DNA from: GCA-2728135 sp002728135
Lineage (GTDB): Bacteria; Pseudomonadota; Alphaproteobacteria; UBA828
Direction of reading: 5' to 3'
Assembly: GCA_963997635.1 (NCBI GenBank)
Contig: CAXEND010000011.1
Span: forward strand, 14,059 to 78,058
DNA: 64,000 nt
Within the stretch, counting starts at the first letter, position 1. Each line of letters starts with the position of its first letter. Under the pieces are notes generated by a model that searched no databases, was not told where the DNA came from, and was given only the letters and a program-made list of their open reading frames with translations. The translations under genes and the position numbers were made by a program. Shown here piece after piece: positions 9,683-18,035 of this stretch.

Positions 9683-11059
9683 ATGAAAACATCTGAAAAT
9701 ATCTGTGGTGAGTCTAAAATTTTTAAAAATTCTACTCTTTCAAGTAAATTTGGTGGCCCAATTTCTGGCGAAATTGAGGTTCCAGGAGATAAATCAATTT
9801 CTCACAGAGCCTTGATATTAGGTTCTTTAGCAGTGGGGAATACAAAGATTTATGGGCTGCTTGAAGGTGATGATGTAATTGCGACAGCCAAGGCTTTGAG
9901 TGAACTAGGAGTAGAGATAAAGAAACATAAAAACGAATATTGGACGATCTCAGGCGTTGGTATAGGGGGTTTTGAAGAGCCTAGACAAATTCTTGATCTA
10001 GGAAATGCAGGAACAGCAGCAAGATTATTAATGGGAGCTATTTCTGGAAATCCTATAACTGCTTTCCTTACTGGAGATGATTCTTTGTGCTCTAGGCCTA
10101 TGGGTAGGGTAACAGAACCCCTTAAGTTGATGGGAGCTCAAATATTTTCTGGTTCTAAAGATAAATTACCAATTGGCATAAGAGGTCCAGATATGCCAAT
10201 ACCTATTGAATATGATCTCAAAATACCCTCAGCACAGGTTAAGTCGGCACTTTTATTATGTGGTTTGTCTGCACCAGGGGAAGTAATAATCAATGAATCT
10301 ATCCAGAGTCGAGATCATACAGAGCGAATGTTGAAAAAATTTGGAAGTAATATAGTAACAGAAACAAATCATAAGACAGGTATTTCTACTTGTCGATTGA
10401 TTGGTCAAAACGAGTTATGTCCAACTAATATATGTGTACCAGGGGATTTTAGCTCTGCATCTTTTTTAATTGCGGCTGCCCTTATGGTTCCAGATTCAAA
10501 CCTTACTATAAAAAATGTTGGAATAAATAAACTTCGTATTGGATTACTTGATACCCTTGTAGAGATGGGAGCCAAAATTAGCTTATCAAGAACTAAAAAT
10601 GATGAATTTGAACCAACTGCTGATATCTCAGTCTCATATAGTGAACTATCAGGAATAAATGTACCTCCTGAGCGGAGTCCAATGATGATTGATGAATATC
10701 CAATACTTGCAGTTATTGCTTCTGCTGCAAAAGGAATAACGCAAATGCGTGGTATTAGAGAGCTTCGTTTAAAAGAAAGTGATAGAATTTCGGCGACAGT
10801 AAATTTACTTAGAGCTTCTGATATTGTTGTAGATGAATATGAGGATGGTTTAGCAGTTCATGGTAATAATAAATTATTAAAAGGGGGCTCATTAATACCA
10901 ACATTGCTAGATCATCGAATAGGAATGGCAGCTATTATTTTAGGATTATCAAGTAAATCGGGAATTTCTATAGATGATTCAGCTCCGATCTCGACGAGTT
11001 TTCCTGGTTTTGTAGATATTATGAAAAAAATAGGTGCAGATATATTTAGTAGGCAATAA
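9683..11059 (+). CDS. aroA: 3-phosphoshikimate 1-carboxyvinyltransferase (EPSP synthase)
   Basis: Sixth step of the shikimate pathway, joining PEP to shikimate 3-phosphate; 458 residues, with about 25 extra residues before the core. Motifs are PGDKSISHRALILGSLA near residue 34, LGNAGTAARLLMG, RPMGRV, SAQVKSALLLCG, SRDHTERML and the C-terminal KESDRIS and LDHRIGMA. RPMGRV, SAQVK and RDHTE recall class II enzymes, while the PEP-site loop keeps Gly (GNAGTA) and NKLR replaces the class II NxTR. It overlaps cmk by one base (TAATG) and leads the aroA-cmk-rpsA run, a widely conserved order. Confidence 0.97.
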   Translation: MKTSENICGESKIFKNSTLSSKFGGPISGEIEVPGDKSISHRALILGSLAVGNTKIYGLLEGDDVIATAKALSELGVEIKKHKNEYWTISGVGIGGFEEPRQILDLGNAGTAARLLMGAISGNPITAFLTGDDSLCSRPMGRVTEPLKLMGAQIFSGSKDKLPIGIRGPDMPIPIEYDLKIPSAQVKSALLLCGLSAPGEVIINESIQSRDHTERMLKKFGSNIVTETNHKTGISTCRLIGQNELCPTNICVPGDFSSASFLIAAALMVPDSNLTIKNVGINKLRIGLLDTLVEMGAKISLSRTKNDEFEPTADISVSYSELSGINVPPERSPMMIDEYPILAVIASAAKGITQMRGIRELRLKESDRISATVNLLRASDIVVDEYEDGLAVHGNNKLLKGGSLIPTLLDHRIGMAAIILGLSSKSGISIDDSAPISTSFPGFVDIMKKIGADIFSRQ

Positions 11060-11709
11060 TGGCTAATTCTATTTGCTTTGTCATCACAGTTGATGGTCCA
11101 TCTGCTTCGGGAAAGGGAACGCTTGCTAGGAGGCTAGCAAAACATTTCTGTCTACGATACCTAGATACAGGATCTATCTATAGGGCTATTGCTTTCAAAA
11201 TGGAAAAAAATGGCTGTGATTTATTACAAGCTGAATTAGCTGAAAGAATTGCTTTAAGGCTAGCTAAAGAAGATCTAAATGAACCCGAATTGAGGCGAGA
11301 GGATATAGGTCTTAAAGCATCAGTTATTGCTGCTTATCCAAAGGTTAGGGAAGCTGTTTTAGACTACCAGAGAGAGTTTGCCTATACTTTACCGGGCGCT
11401 GTTCTTGATGGAAGAGACATAGGTACAGTTGTTTGTCCTAATGCAACAGCTAAAATTTATTTAGATGCTAATAGAGAAATTCGGGTAACTAGACGTTTGA
11501 AAGAGTTGCAACTTAGAGGTATGGAGAGTATAGAAGCGCACGTTTTATTAGAAATGAAAGAACGTGATAAACGCGATAAAAAAAGAAGTGTAGCTCCACT
11601 TAAGTTGGCGCAAGATGCTTACCTTATAGATTCTAGTAATTTGACTGAAGATGAAGTTTTTGAAAATGCAGTTTGTTTTATTGAAAAGAAATATGGTGAA
11701 GTGGTTTAA
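11059..11709 (+). CDS. cmk: Cytidylate kinase
   Basis: Phosphorylates CMP and dCMP for nucleotide salvage and RNA turnover. The protein has 216 residues, a P-loop DGPSASGKGTLARRLA near residue 14, YLDTGSIYRAIA, DGRDIGTVV near residue 115 and the RRLKELQLRG and KERDKRDKKR arginine-rich lid segments typical of Cmk. Its ATG overlaps the aroA stop, so translation is probably coupled. The aroA-cmk-rpsA order is common in proteobacteria. Confidence 0.97.
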   Translation: MANSICFVITVDGPSASGKGTLARRLAKHFCLRYLDTGSIYRAIAFKMEKNGCDLLQAELAERIALRLAKEDLNEPELRREDIGLKASVIAAYPKVREAVLDYQREFAYTLPGAVLDGRDIGTVVCPNATAKIYLDANREIRVTRRLKELQLRGMESIEAHVLLEMKERDKRDKKRSVAPLKLAQDAYLIDSSNLTEDEVFENAVCFIEKKYGEVV

Positions 11710-11742
11710 CATGATATTAAATTACGCCAAACCCTAAGCATA

Positions 11743-11788
11743 TTTACCAGTAAAATCTTGTATTAGTTAATTTAATATTACTGGTAAA
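11743..11788 (+). promoter_or_regulatory. Inverted repeat in the rpsA leader
   Basis: Two perfect 11-base arms, TTTACCAGTAA (11743-11753) and TTACTGGTAAA (11778-11788), flank a 24-base AT-rich loop. The repeat ends 21 bases before the rpsA ATG. In RNA it would form a hairpin just upstream of the weak ribosome site. No U-run follows, so it is unlikely to be an intrinsic terminator. A role in S1 autoregulation or as a protein operator is only an inference. Confidence 0.55.
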
Positions 11789-11809
11789 AACTATAGAAAT
11801 GAGAAACGA

Positions 11810-13546
11810 ATGAGTGTTGAGAACACACAACCAACAGATATACAAACAAAAGAGAATTTTGCTGAACTCTTGAACGAGTTTATGAATAATGATGGAAAGC
11901 TTGAGCAAACTGTAGTGACAGGTACCGTTGTAGCTATAGAAAAAGACTCAGCTGTTATTGATGTAGGTTTAAAGGTAGAGGGTAGAGTTTCGCTAAAAGA
12001 ATTTGCTCCCCCTGGACAGATAGCGGAGATTCTTGTCGGTGATAAAGTCGAAGTATTTATTGAAAGACTTGAAAATCGTCGTGGCGAAGCCGTTTTAAGC
12101 CGTGAACGTGCTAGGCGTGAAGAAGCTTGGATAACCCTTGAAAAAGCCCATTCGGATGGTGTAAGGGTAGATGGAACTATTTTTGGTCGTGTAAAAGGTG
12201 GTTTTACAGTTGATCTTGGCGGTGCTATAGCATTCTTGCCTGGTAGTCAGGTTGACATTAGACCAATAAGAGATGTCACACCTCTTCTTAATGTTGAACA
12301 GCCATTCCAGATTTTAAAAATGGACCGAAGGCGAGGTAACATTGTCGTTTCAAGAAGAGCAGTTCTTGAAGATACCCGGGCAGAACAACGTCAAGAGTTA
12401 ATTTCAAATCTACACGAAGGACAAGTGCTTGATGGAGTTGTCAAGAATATCACTGATTATGGCGCCTTCGTTGATTTAGGGGGTGTAGATGGACTGCTCC
12501 ACGTCACAGATGTGTCATGGAGGCGTATTAATCACCCTAGTGAAGCACTACAAATTGGACAAACAGTGAAAGTTCAGGTGATACGTTTCAATTCGGAAAA
12601 TCAGAGAATATCATTGGGGATGAAACAACTTGAATCAGATCCTTGGGAGGGAGTGATTGAAAAATATCCATTAGATTCAAAATATACAGGACGTGTAACA
12701 AATATCACTGATTATGGTGCCTTTGTAGAACTGGAGGCAGGCATAGAGGGTTTGGTACATGTTTCAGAAATGAGCTGGACCAAAAAGAATGTTCATCCAG
12801 GAAAGATAGTTTCAACAAGCCAAGAAGTTGAGGTAATGGTGCTGGACGTAGATTCTGATAAACGGCGAATTAGCCTTGGTCTTAAGCAGTGCATGTCTAA
12901 TCCTTGGGAAAAATTTATATCAGAAAATCCAGAGGGATCAGAAATTGAGGGTAAAATAAATAATATTACTGAGTTTGGACTGTTTATTGAGTTACCTGGA
13001 GAAATTTTTGGAATGGTCCATATGTCTGATATTGATTGGACTACATCTCCTGAAGAGGCAATAAAAAGGCATAAAAAAGGCGATGTAATCCGTGCGAAAG
13101 TAATCGCGGTTGACGCTGAAAAAGAACGAATTGGTCTTGGTATTAAGCAGTTAAACGATGATCCTTTTAATTCTAAAGAAGACAAAACAGGGCAAATTGC
13201 TACATGTACTGTAACAGGTATTCATGAACACGGGGTAGAAGTTAATGTCTTTGATCAATTACCAGGCTATGTAAGGCGTTCTGACTTATCACGCGAAAGG
13301 TCAGAACAAAGGCCCGATCGTTATGCTGTGGGTGATAAATTTGATGCAAAGGTCGTCCAACTGGATCGAACAAACAGGCGGGTAACGCTCTCAGTGAAGG
13401 CATTAGAGGTCGAAGAGGAAAAGCAAGCAATGGAAGAATTCGGTTCAACTGATTCTGGAGCGAGTTTGGGAGATATTTTAGGAGCAGCACTCAGAGATAA
13501 ACAAGAAGAGTCAGAGCCTAAAGACAAAGAAGAGGAACAAAAATAA
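11810..13546 (+). CDS. rpsA: 30S ribosomal protein S1
   Basis: RNA-binding ribosomal protein that helps mRNAs dock on the 30S subunit; 578 residues with six S1/OB domains. Repeats are recognisable by motifs such as VKNITDYGAFVDLGGVDGLLHVTDVSW, VTNITDYGAFVELEAGIEGLVHVSEMSW and INNITEFGLFIELPG. The C-terminus is acidic and Lys-rich. The upstream ribosome site (GAGAAACGA) is weak, as expected for an S1 gene, and an inverted repeat lies just upstream. It is followed 161 bases later by ihfB, the usual neighbour. Confidence 0.98.
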   Translation: MSVENTQPTDIQTKENFAELLNEFMNNDGKLEQTVVTGTVVAIEKDSAVIDVGLKVEGRVSLKEFAPPGQIAEILVGDKVEVFIERLENRRGEAVLSRERARREEAWITLEKAHSDGVRVDGTIFGRVKGGFTVDLGGAIAFLPGSQVDIRPIRDVTPLLNVEQPFQILKMDRRRGNIVVSRRAVLEDTRAEQRQELISNLHEGQVLDGVVKNITDYGAFVDLGGVDGLLHVTDVSWRRINHPSEALQIGQTVKVQVIRFNSENQRISLGMKQLESDPWEGVIEKYPLDSKYTGRVTNITDYGAFVELEAGIEGLVHVSEMSWTKKNVHPGKIVSTSQEVEVMVLDVDSDKRRISLGLKQCMSNPWEKFISENPEGSEIEGKINNITEFGLFIELPGEIFGMVHMSDIDWTTSPEEAIKRHKKGDVIRAKVIAVDAEKERIGLGIKQLNDDPFNSKEDKTGQIATCTVTGIHEHGVEVNVFDQLPGYVRRSDLSRERSEQRPDRYAVGDKFDAKVVQLDRTNRRVTLSVKALEVEEEKQAMEEFGSTDSGASLGDILGAALRDKQEESEPKDKEEEQK

Positions 13547-13707
13547 TCTATTAACACATTATAATCAGGTATATTTTTACAAATAAAGCTTTATATAACT
13601 AGCTTTGGTGGTCTTGACGCTATCTTGCCCGTTTGGCAACCTAGTGATTATATTATTTCTTTACGCATCGTCATATGATTGTATCTATTCTTTTTGGGAG
13701 GTTTTTA

Positions 13708-14007
13708 ATGACAAAATCGGAGCTCATTCAAAAACTTGCAGACCTTTATCCAGACCCTAGGCTCTATCACAAAGATTTTGAGAGGGTGGTAAATAAAATA
13801 TTCGAAGAAATGGGATCAGCACTAGCAAGAGGAGACAGGGTTGAATTACGTGGTTTTGGAGCATTTTCTGTAAGGAATCGCGAAGCACGAGTTGGTCGGA
13901 ATCCAAGGACGGGGGCAGCTGTAAACGTATCTAAAAAAAATCTTCCTTTCTTTAAGGCTGGGAAGGAACTCCGCAAGCGTATTAACAATAATATTTCCCA
14001 GGTTTGA
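13708..14007 (+). CDS. ihfB: Integration host factor beta subunit
   Basis: Small DNA-bending protein that pairs with IhfA; 99 residues from the ATG at 13708. That ATG is set by GGGAGG seven bases upstream. An in-frame ATG at 13675 would add 11 residues, but has no ribosome site. The HU/IHF signature is present: MTKSELIQKLA, then RGDRVELRGFGAFSVRNREARVGRNPRTG with the intercalating Pro of the beta arm in RNPRTG. rpsA-ihfB-lapA is a classic proteobacterial order. Confidence 0.97.
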   Translation: MTKSELIQKLADLYPDPRLYHKDFERVVNKIFEEMGSALARGDRVELRGFGAFSVRNREARVGRNPRTGAAVNVSKKNLPFFKAGKELRKRINNNISQV

Positions 14008-14031
14008 TTGCTGCAAGTGACTAACCTTCCT

Positions 14032-14382
14032 ATGCGGTTTTTAACTTGGATAATCGCAATACCTGTGGCACTTATCATTGTAATTTTTGCAATTTCGAAT
14101 AGAACGCCAGCCCTAATTGATTTATCACCGTTACCCTTTTTAATCGATGTTCCTATATGGGCAATAGCTGTCGGTGCTGTTTTATTTGGTATTATTGTTG
14201 GAAGTACAGTTAGGTGGTTGCTCGATCATAGACGGAGGTTACTTGCAAATTCTAGAGCAAAAAAATTAAAATCTGCAGAAAAAGAAATACTTCTATTACG
14301 AAAAAAAATAGCAAAACTTGAAAAATTAGAGTTTGGTAAGACTAGTCAAATTAATATAAATAATTCTAAAAAATTTTCTTAA
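14032..14382 (+). CDS. lapA: LapA domain (DUF1049) inner-membrane protein
   Basis: About 116 residues. Two TM helices (about residues 3-20 and 39-62) surround a short loop, followed by a basic stretch and a Lys/Glu-rich coiled coil ending the protein. This matches LapA-like (DUF1049) proteins, which sit between ihfB and pyrF or trpF in many proteobacteria. E. coli LapA works with LapB in controlling LPS synthesis; whether that holds here is unknown. The start is uncertain. ATG 14032 gives a normal N-terminus, but TTG at 14008, with AGG five bases before it, directly follows the ihfB stop. Confidence 0.8.
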   Translation: MRFLTWIIAIPVALIIVIFAISNRTPALIDLSPLPFLIDVPIWAIAVGAVLFGIIVGSTVRWLLDHRRRLLANSRAKKLKSAEKEILLLRKKIAKLEKLEFGKTSQININNSKKFS

Positions 14383-14395
14383 TGGGGACAACATA

Positions 14396-15076
14396 TTGGT
14401 TGTGTCAGTAAAAATTTGTGGTCTAAAGTCAAAGGAAGTTGTGGATGTTGCAGTTCGAAATGGAGTGACATACGCTGGATTTGTTTTCTATCCAAGTTCT
14501 CCTCGACATGTAACTATATCAGAATGTGTCCATCTTACAGATGAAATCCCAAAAAATGTAAAAATTGTTGCAGTTACTGTTGATCCAACAAATAAATTTT
14601 TAGTGTCTTTGTCTAGATTATTAAAACCTGATTATATCCAACTACATGGATCAGAAAGCCCTAATAGAACTAGAGAAATACGAGATTTGACAAAAACAAA
14701 AATTATCAAAGCTATTAGCATTGAAGATAAATCTGACTTAGATGTTGGAATGAATTTTTTGAAATCAGTAGATAGTTTATTATTTGATACTAAACCCCCA
14801 AAAGGAAAGTCCTTTTTACCTGGAGGAAATGCATTAAAGTTCGATTGGAAAATTTTATCATATCAAGAAAAATTACTAGGAAAAATAAACTGGTTTCTAT
14901 CTGGTGGCCTAAATATAGATAATATAAGTGAAGCTATCAATATTACTGGGGCCAAAACAATTGATATCTCTTCAGGTGTTGAGAGTTCTCTGGGCAAAAA
15001 GGATCCAAATAAAATCAAGGATTTTATGAAATTTATTAATGCATTAAATTCTGGAGATGTCTATGAAAGAAACTAA
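14396..15076 (+). CDS. trpF: Phosphoribosylanthranilate isomerase
   Basis: Third step of tryptophan synthesis from anthranilate, a (beta/alpha)8 barrel of 226 residues. Motifs are VKICGLKS near the N-terminus with the catalytic Cys, AGFVFYPSSPRHVT, QLHGSE, the catalytic Asp region LLFDTKPP and the phosphate-binding LSGGLNIDN and IDISSGVESS. The start is TTG at 14396, with GGGG nine bases upstream. trpF-trpB-trpA follow without real gaps, so they are one operon, the common alphaproteobacterial arrangement. Confidence 0.96.
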   Translation: MVVSVKICGLKSKEVVDVAVRNGVTYAGFVFYPSSPRHVTISECVHLTDEIPKNVKIVAVTVDPTNKFLVSLSRLLKPDYIQLHGSESPNRTREIRDLTKTKIIKAISIEDKSDLDVGMNFLKSVDSLLFDTKPPKGKSFLPGGNALKFDWKILSYQEKLLGKINWFLSGGLNIDNISEAINITGAKTIDISSGVESSLGKKDPNKIKDFMKFINALNSGDVYERN

Positions 15077-16274
15077 CTCAAATTGGGCTGGCCCAGATGA
15101 TAACGGTAGGTTTGGCATTTTTGGCGGTCGCTATGTTGCCGAAACACTTATGCCATTAATTTTAGACTTAGAAAAGGCTTACGGTTCAGCAAGGGCTGAC
15201 AAAAATTTTCAATCAGAACTGCAAAATTGGTTAAAACATTACGTTGGCAGGCCTAGCCCGCTCTATCATGCAGAAAAATTATCTGAATATTTAGGTGGTG
15301 CAAAAATTTATTTCAAGAGAGATGAACTAAATCATACCGGTGCACATAAAATCAATAATTGTATGGGACAAATTCTTGTTGCCCAAAGGATGGGAAAAAA
15401 AAGAATAATTGCAGAAACTGGTGCTGGTCAACATGGCGTAGCAACAGCTACTGTATGTGCAAGATTTGGTCTTCCATGTACAGTTTATATGGGGGCAACA
15501 GATATAGAGCGTCAAAAACCAAATGTATTTAGAATGAAATTATTGGGTGCCGAAATAAAGCCTGTGGATTCGGGTTCTGCTACATTAAAAGATGCTATGA
15601 ATGAGGCACTTCGTGATTGGGTCACAAATGTCGAAACTACTTATTACCTAATTGGAACTGCAGCAGGACCCCATCCCTATCCTACTATGGTACGTGATTT
15701 TCAATCTATAATTGGCAAGGAAACAAAACAACAAATTTTAGAAGCAGAGGGTCGCCTTCCAGATACTCTCATTGCTTGCATCGGTGGTGGTTCAAATGCA
15801 ATTGGTTTGTTTCATCCCTTTTTAGGTGATCAGGATGTTAACTTAATAGGTGTAGAAGCAGCGGGAAAAGGTATTGAAAGCGGATTGCATGCTGCCTCAC
15901 TCTCAGCAGGTAGTCCTGGAATCCTGCATGGAAATAGAACTTACTTACTACAAGACAATGATGGACAAATATTAGATGCTCACTCTATATCAGCTGGTCT
16001 AGACTATCCTGGTATTGGCCCTGAACACTCTTGGTTAAAAGATATTGGTCGTGTGGAATATTCATCAGTTGGTGATTCTGATGCTTTGGAAGCATTTAAG
16101 TTATGTTCAAAGTTAGAAGGTATAATCCCTGCATTAGAACCAGCACATGCCCTAGCTTATGTAATTAAAATAGCACCAAAGCTAAAGCCTGACCATATTT
16201 TGATTTTAAATATGTGTGGTAGAGGTGATAAAGATATTTTTAGTGTCGCAGAGTCACTTGGAGTAGTCCTTTGA
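15063..16274 (+). CDS. trpB: Tryptophan synthase beta chain
   Basis: PLP enzyme joining indole and serine; about 403 residues. The PLP lysine is in HTGAHKINNCMGQ near residue 95, with ETGAGQHGVATA and the PLP-phosphate loop GGGSNAIG. Two ATGs are in frame. The one at 15057 abuts GGAG (15053-15056), while 15063 has a six-base spacer from it and is the better start. The gene overlaps the end of trpF by 14 bases and trpA by four, so coupling is likely. Confidence 0.98.
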   Translation: MKETNSNWAGPDDNGRFGIFGGRYVAETLMPLILDLEKAYGSARADKNFQSELQNWLKHYVGRPSPLYHAEKLSEYLGGAKIYFKRDELNHTGAHKINNCMGQILVAQRMGKKRIIAETGAGQHGVATATVCARFGLPCTVYMGATDIERQKPNVFRMKLLGAEIKPVDSGSATLKDAMNEALRDWVTNVETTYYLIGTAAGPHPYPTMVRDFQSIIGKETKQQILEAEGRLPDTLIACIGGGSNAIGLFHPFLGDQDVNLIGVEAAGKGIESGLHAASLSAGSPGILHGNRTYLLQDNDGQILDAHSISAGLDYPGIGPEHSWLKDIGRVEYSSVGDSDALEAFKLCSKLEGIIPALEPAHALAYVIKIAPKLKPDHILILNMCGRGDKDIFSVAESLGVVL

Positions 16275-17113
16275 TTGAACGTATTAAAAATTGCTTTTTG
16301 GATTTACAGGAAGAACAGAGAGCTGCCTTGGTAACATTCACCATGATGGGCGATCCAGATATAGAAAGGTCATTCGAAATTTTAAAAGGCTTACCTAATG
16401 CAGGTGCTGATATTATTGAAATTGGCACTCCATTTACAGACCCAATGGCTGATGGTCCGGTCATTCAAGCTGCTGGGCAAAGGGCTTTAAAAGCTGGAAT
16501 TACGCTTACAAAAACTCTTGAGCTTGTTCAACGTTTTAGGAAAATTCACAAAAATACCCCAGTAGTTTTAATGGGGTATTTTAATCCTATATATATTTAT
16601 GGGGTTAATAAATTTATTGAAGATGCTAAGTCAGCAGGTATAGATGGTGTTATTATAGTTGATTTGCCTGCAGAGGAAGATCCTGAATTTTGTCTACCTG
16701 CCATTGAAAATGGATTAGCATTTGTTCGTTTAGTTGCCCCTACCACAGATGTGACTCGTTTGCCATTTATTTTGAAAAACTCTGCAGGATTTGTGTATTA
16801 TATTTCAATAACTGGGATTACTGGTTCCAATGTAGCTATGAGCAGTAAAATTGCTGAATCTGTTCATACAATCAGAGGTCATACAAACTTGCCAATATGT
16901 GTAGGTTTTGGAGTTAAGACACCACAACAGGCATCAGAAATAGCCAAATTTGCAGACGGAGTTGTTGTAGGATCTGCTTTAGTTGATTGTATTGCTAAGT
17001 CATTGGTTGAAAATTCTTCGGATTCTTTGGAATGTGTAGAATCTGTACATCAGCTAGTAAAGAGTTTATCAATTGCTATTCGTGCTGCGATAAGTAAGGA
17101 ACCTTTGAAATGA
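16271..17113 (+). CDS. trpA: Tryptophan synthase alpha chain
   Basis: Cleaves indole-3-glycerol phosphate and channels indole to TrpB; 280 residues, TIM barrel. Catalytic Glu is in IIEIGTPFTDPMADGPVIQ near residue 55 and Asp in GVIIVDLPAEE near 135. The phosphate site is GFGVKTPQQ and GVVVGSALV. The start is TTG at 16271, overlapping the trpB stop, with GGAG seven bases upstream. The stop overlaps the accD start (ATGA). Confidence 0.97.
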   Translation: MIERIKNCFLDLQEEQRAALVTFTMMGDPDIERSFEILKGLPNAGADIIEIGTPFTDPMADGPVIQAAGQRALKAGITLTKTLELVQRFRKIHKNTPVVLMGYFNPIYIYGVNKFIEDAKSAGIDGVIIVDLPAEEDPEFCLPAIENGLAFVRLVAPTTDVTRLPFILKNSAGFVYYISITGITGSNVAMSSKIAESVHTIRGHTNLPICVGFGVKTPQQASEIAKFADGVVVGSALVDCIAKSLVENSSDSLECVESVHQLVKSLSIAIRAAISKEPLK

Positions 17114-18012
17114 GTTGGCTTGATAGATTTTCGAGAACAAAAGTTAGTGGGCTATTTCGAAAATCTGATATCCCAGAAGATCTGTGGGAGAAATGTACAA
17201 ATTGTGAGCAGATGATTTTTCACCGCGATCTTACCTTAAACATGAGAGTTTGTACTCATTGTGGATTTCATATGCACCTGCCTCCAAAAGAGAGGTTTTC
17301 TAGTTTGTTTGATGATGCTGAGTTTAGTTCAATGGATCTACCGAAGGCACCTTTAGATCCTTTAAAATTTAAAGATAGAAAGCGTTATACAGATAGACTC
17401 AAGGAGGCACGTAGTTCAGAACATAAGCATACGGATGCTTTAGAAGTAGCTCATGGTAAAATTGGCGGTCAGGAGGTAGTTGTTGCCGCTTTTGACTTTT
17501 CATTTCTTGGAGGATCGATGGGGGTCGCAGTAGGAAATGGATTAATTAATGCAGGAAAGTTGGCCAGAGAACTAAAATCTCCATTAGTTGTCATTCCATC
17601 ATCCGGTGGAGCTAGAATGCAAGAAGGTGCTTTATCACTTATGCAAATGGCACGCACTACTGTTGCTGTAGATGATTTTAAGGCAGATGGTTTACCTTAC
17701 ATTGTTATTTTTTCAAATCCTACAACTGGCGGTGTAACTGCATCGTTTGCAATGTTAGGAGATATTGCTATTGCTGAACCAGGTGCTGTTATAGGTTTTG
17801 CAGGCCAGAGAGTGATTGAAGAGACAATCAGACAGAAATTACCAGATGGCTTTCAGCGTTCCGAATACCTTCTTGATCATGGCATGGTAGATATGGTTAT
17901 TCATCGTAAAGATCTTCGAGAAATGCTCTCTAGAATTGTTGGTATTTTAATGCACAATAACCAAGATAATATTAAACCTGCTGGAAACCCGACTGTTGTT
18001 GGGTCAACTTAA
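17110..18012 (+). CDS. accD: Acetyl-CoA carboxylase carboxyltransferase subunit beta
   Basis: Transfers the carboxyl group from biotin to acetyl-CoA with AccA, giving malonyl-CoA for fatty acids; 300 residues. An N-terminal four-Cys zinc ribbon spans residues 31-54 (CTNCEQ and CTHCGF). The crotonase-like core has SSGGARMQEGALSLMQM, PTTGGVTASFAMLGDI and EPGAVIGFAGQRVIEET. The ATG overlaps the trpA stop by four bases. trpA-accD-folC is a conserved proteobacterial order. Confidence 0.98.
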   Translation: MSWLDRFSRTKVSGLFRKSDIPEDLWEKCTNCEQMIFHRDLTLNMRVCTHCGFHMHLPPKERFSSLFDDAEFSSMDLPKAPLDPLKFKDRKRYTDRLKEARSSEHKHTDALEVAHGKIGGQEVVVAAFDFSFLGGSMGVAVGNGLINAGKLARELKSPLVVIPSSGGARMQEGALSLMQMARTTVAVDDFKADGLPYIVIFSNPTTGGVTASFAMLGDIAIAEPGAVIGFAGQRVIEETIRQKLPDGFQRSEYLLDHGMVDMVIHRKDLREMLSRIVGILMHNNQDNIKPAGNPTVVGST

Positions 18013-18035
18013 ATTATAGATTTATAAATTGACCT

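Noticed and set aside
13568..13610. Intrinsic terminator after rpsA
   Set aside because: AAAGCT and AGCTTT can pair across a 10-base loop, but only short T tracts follow and the stem is weak.
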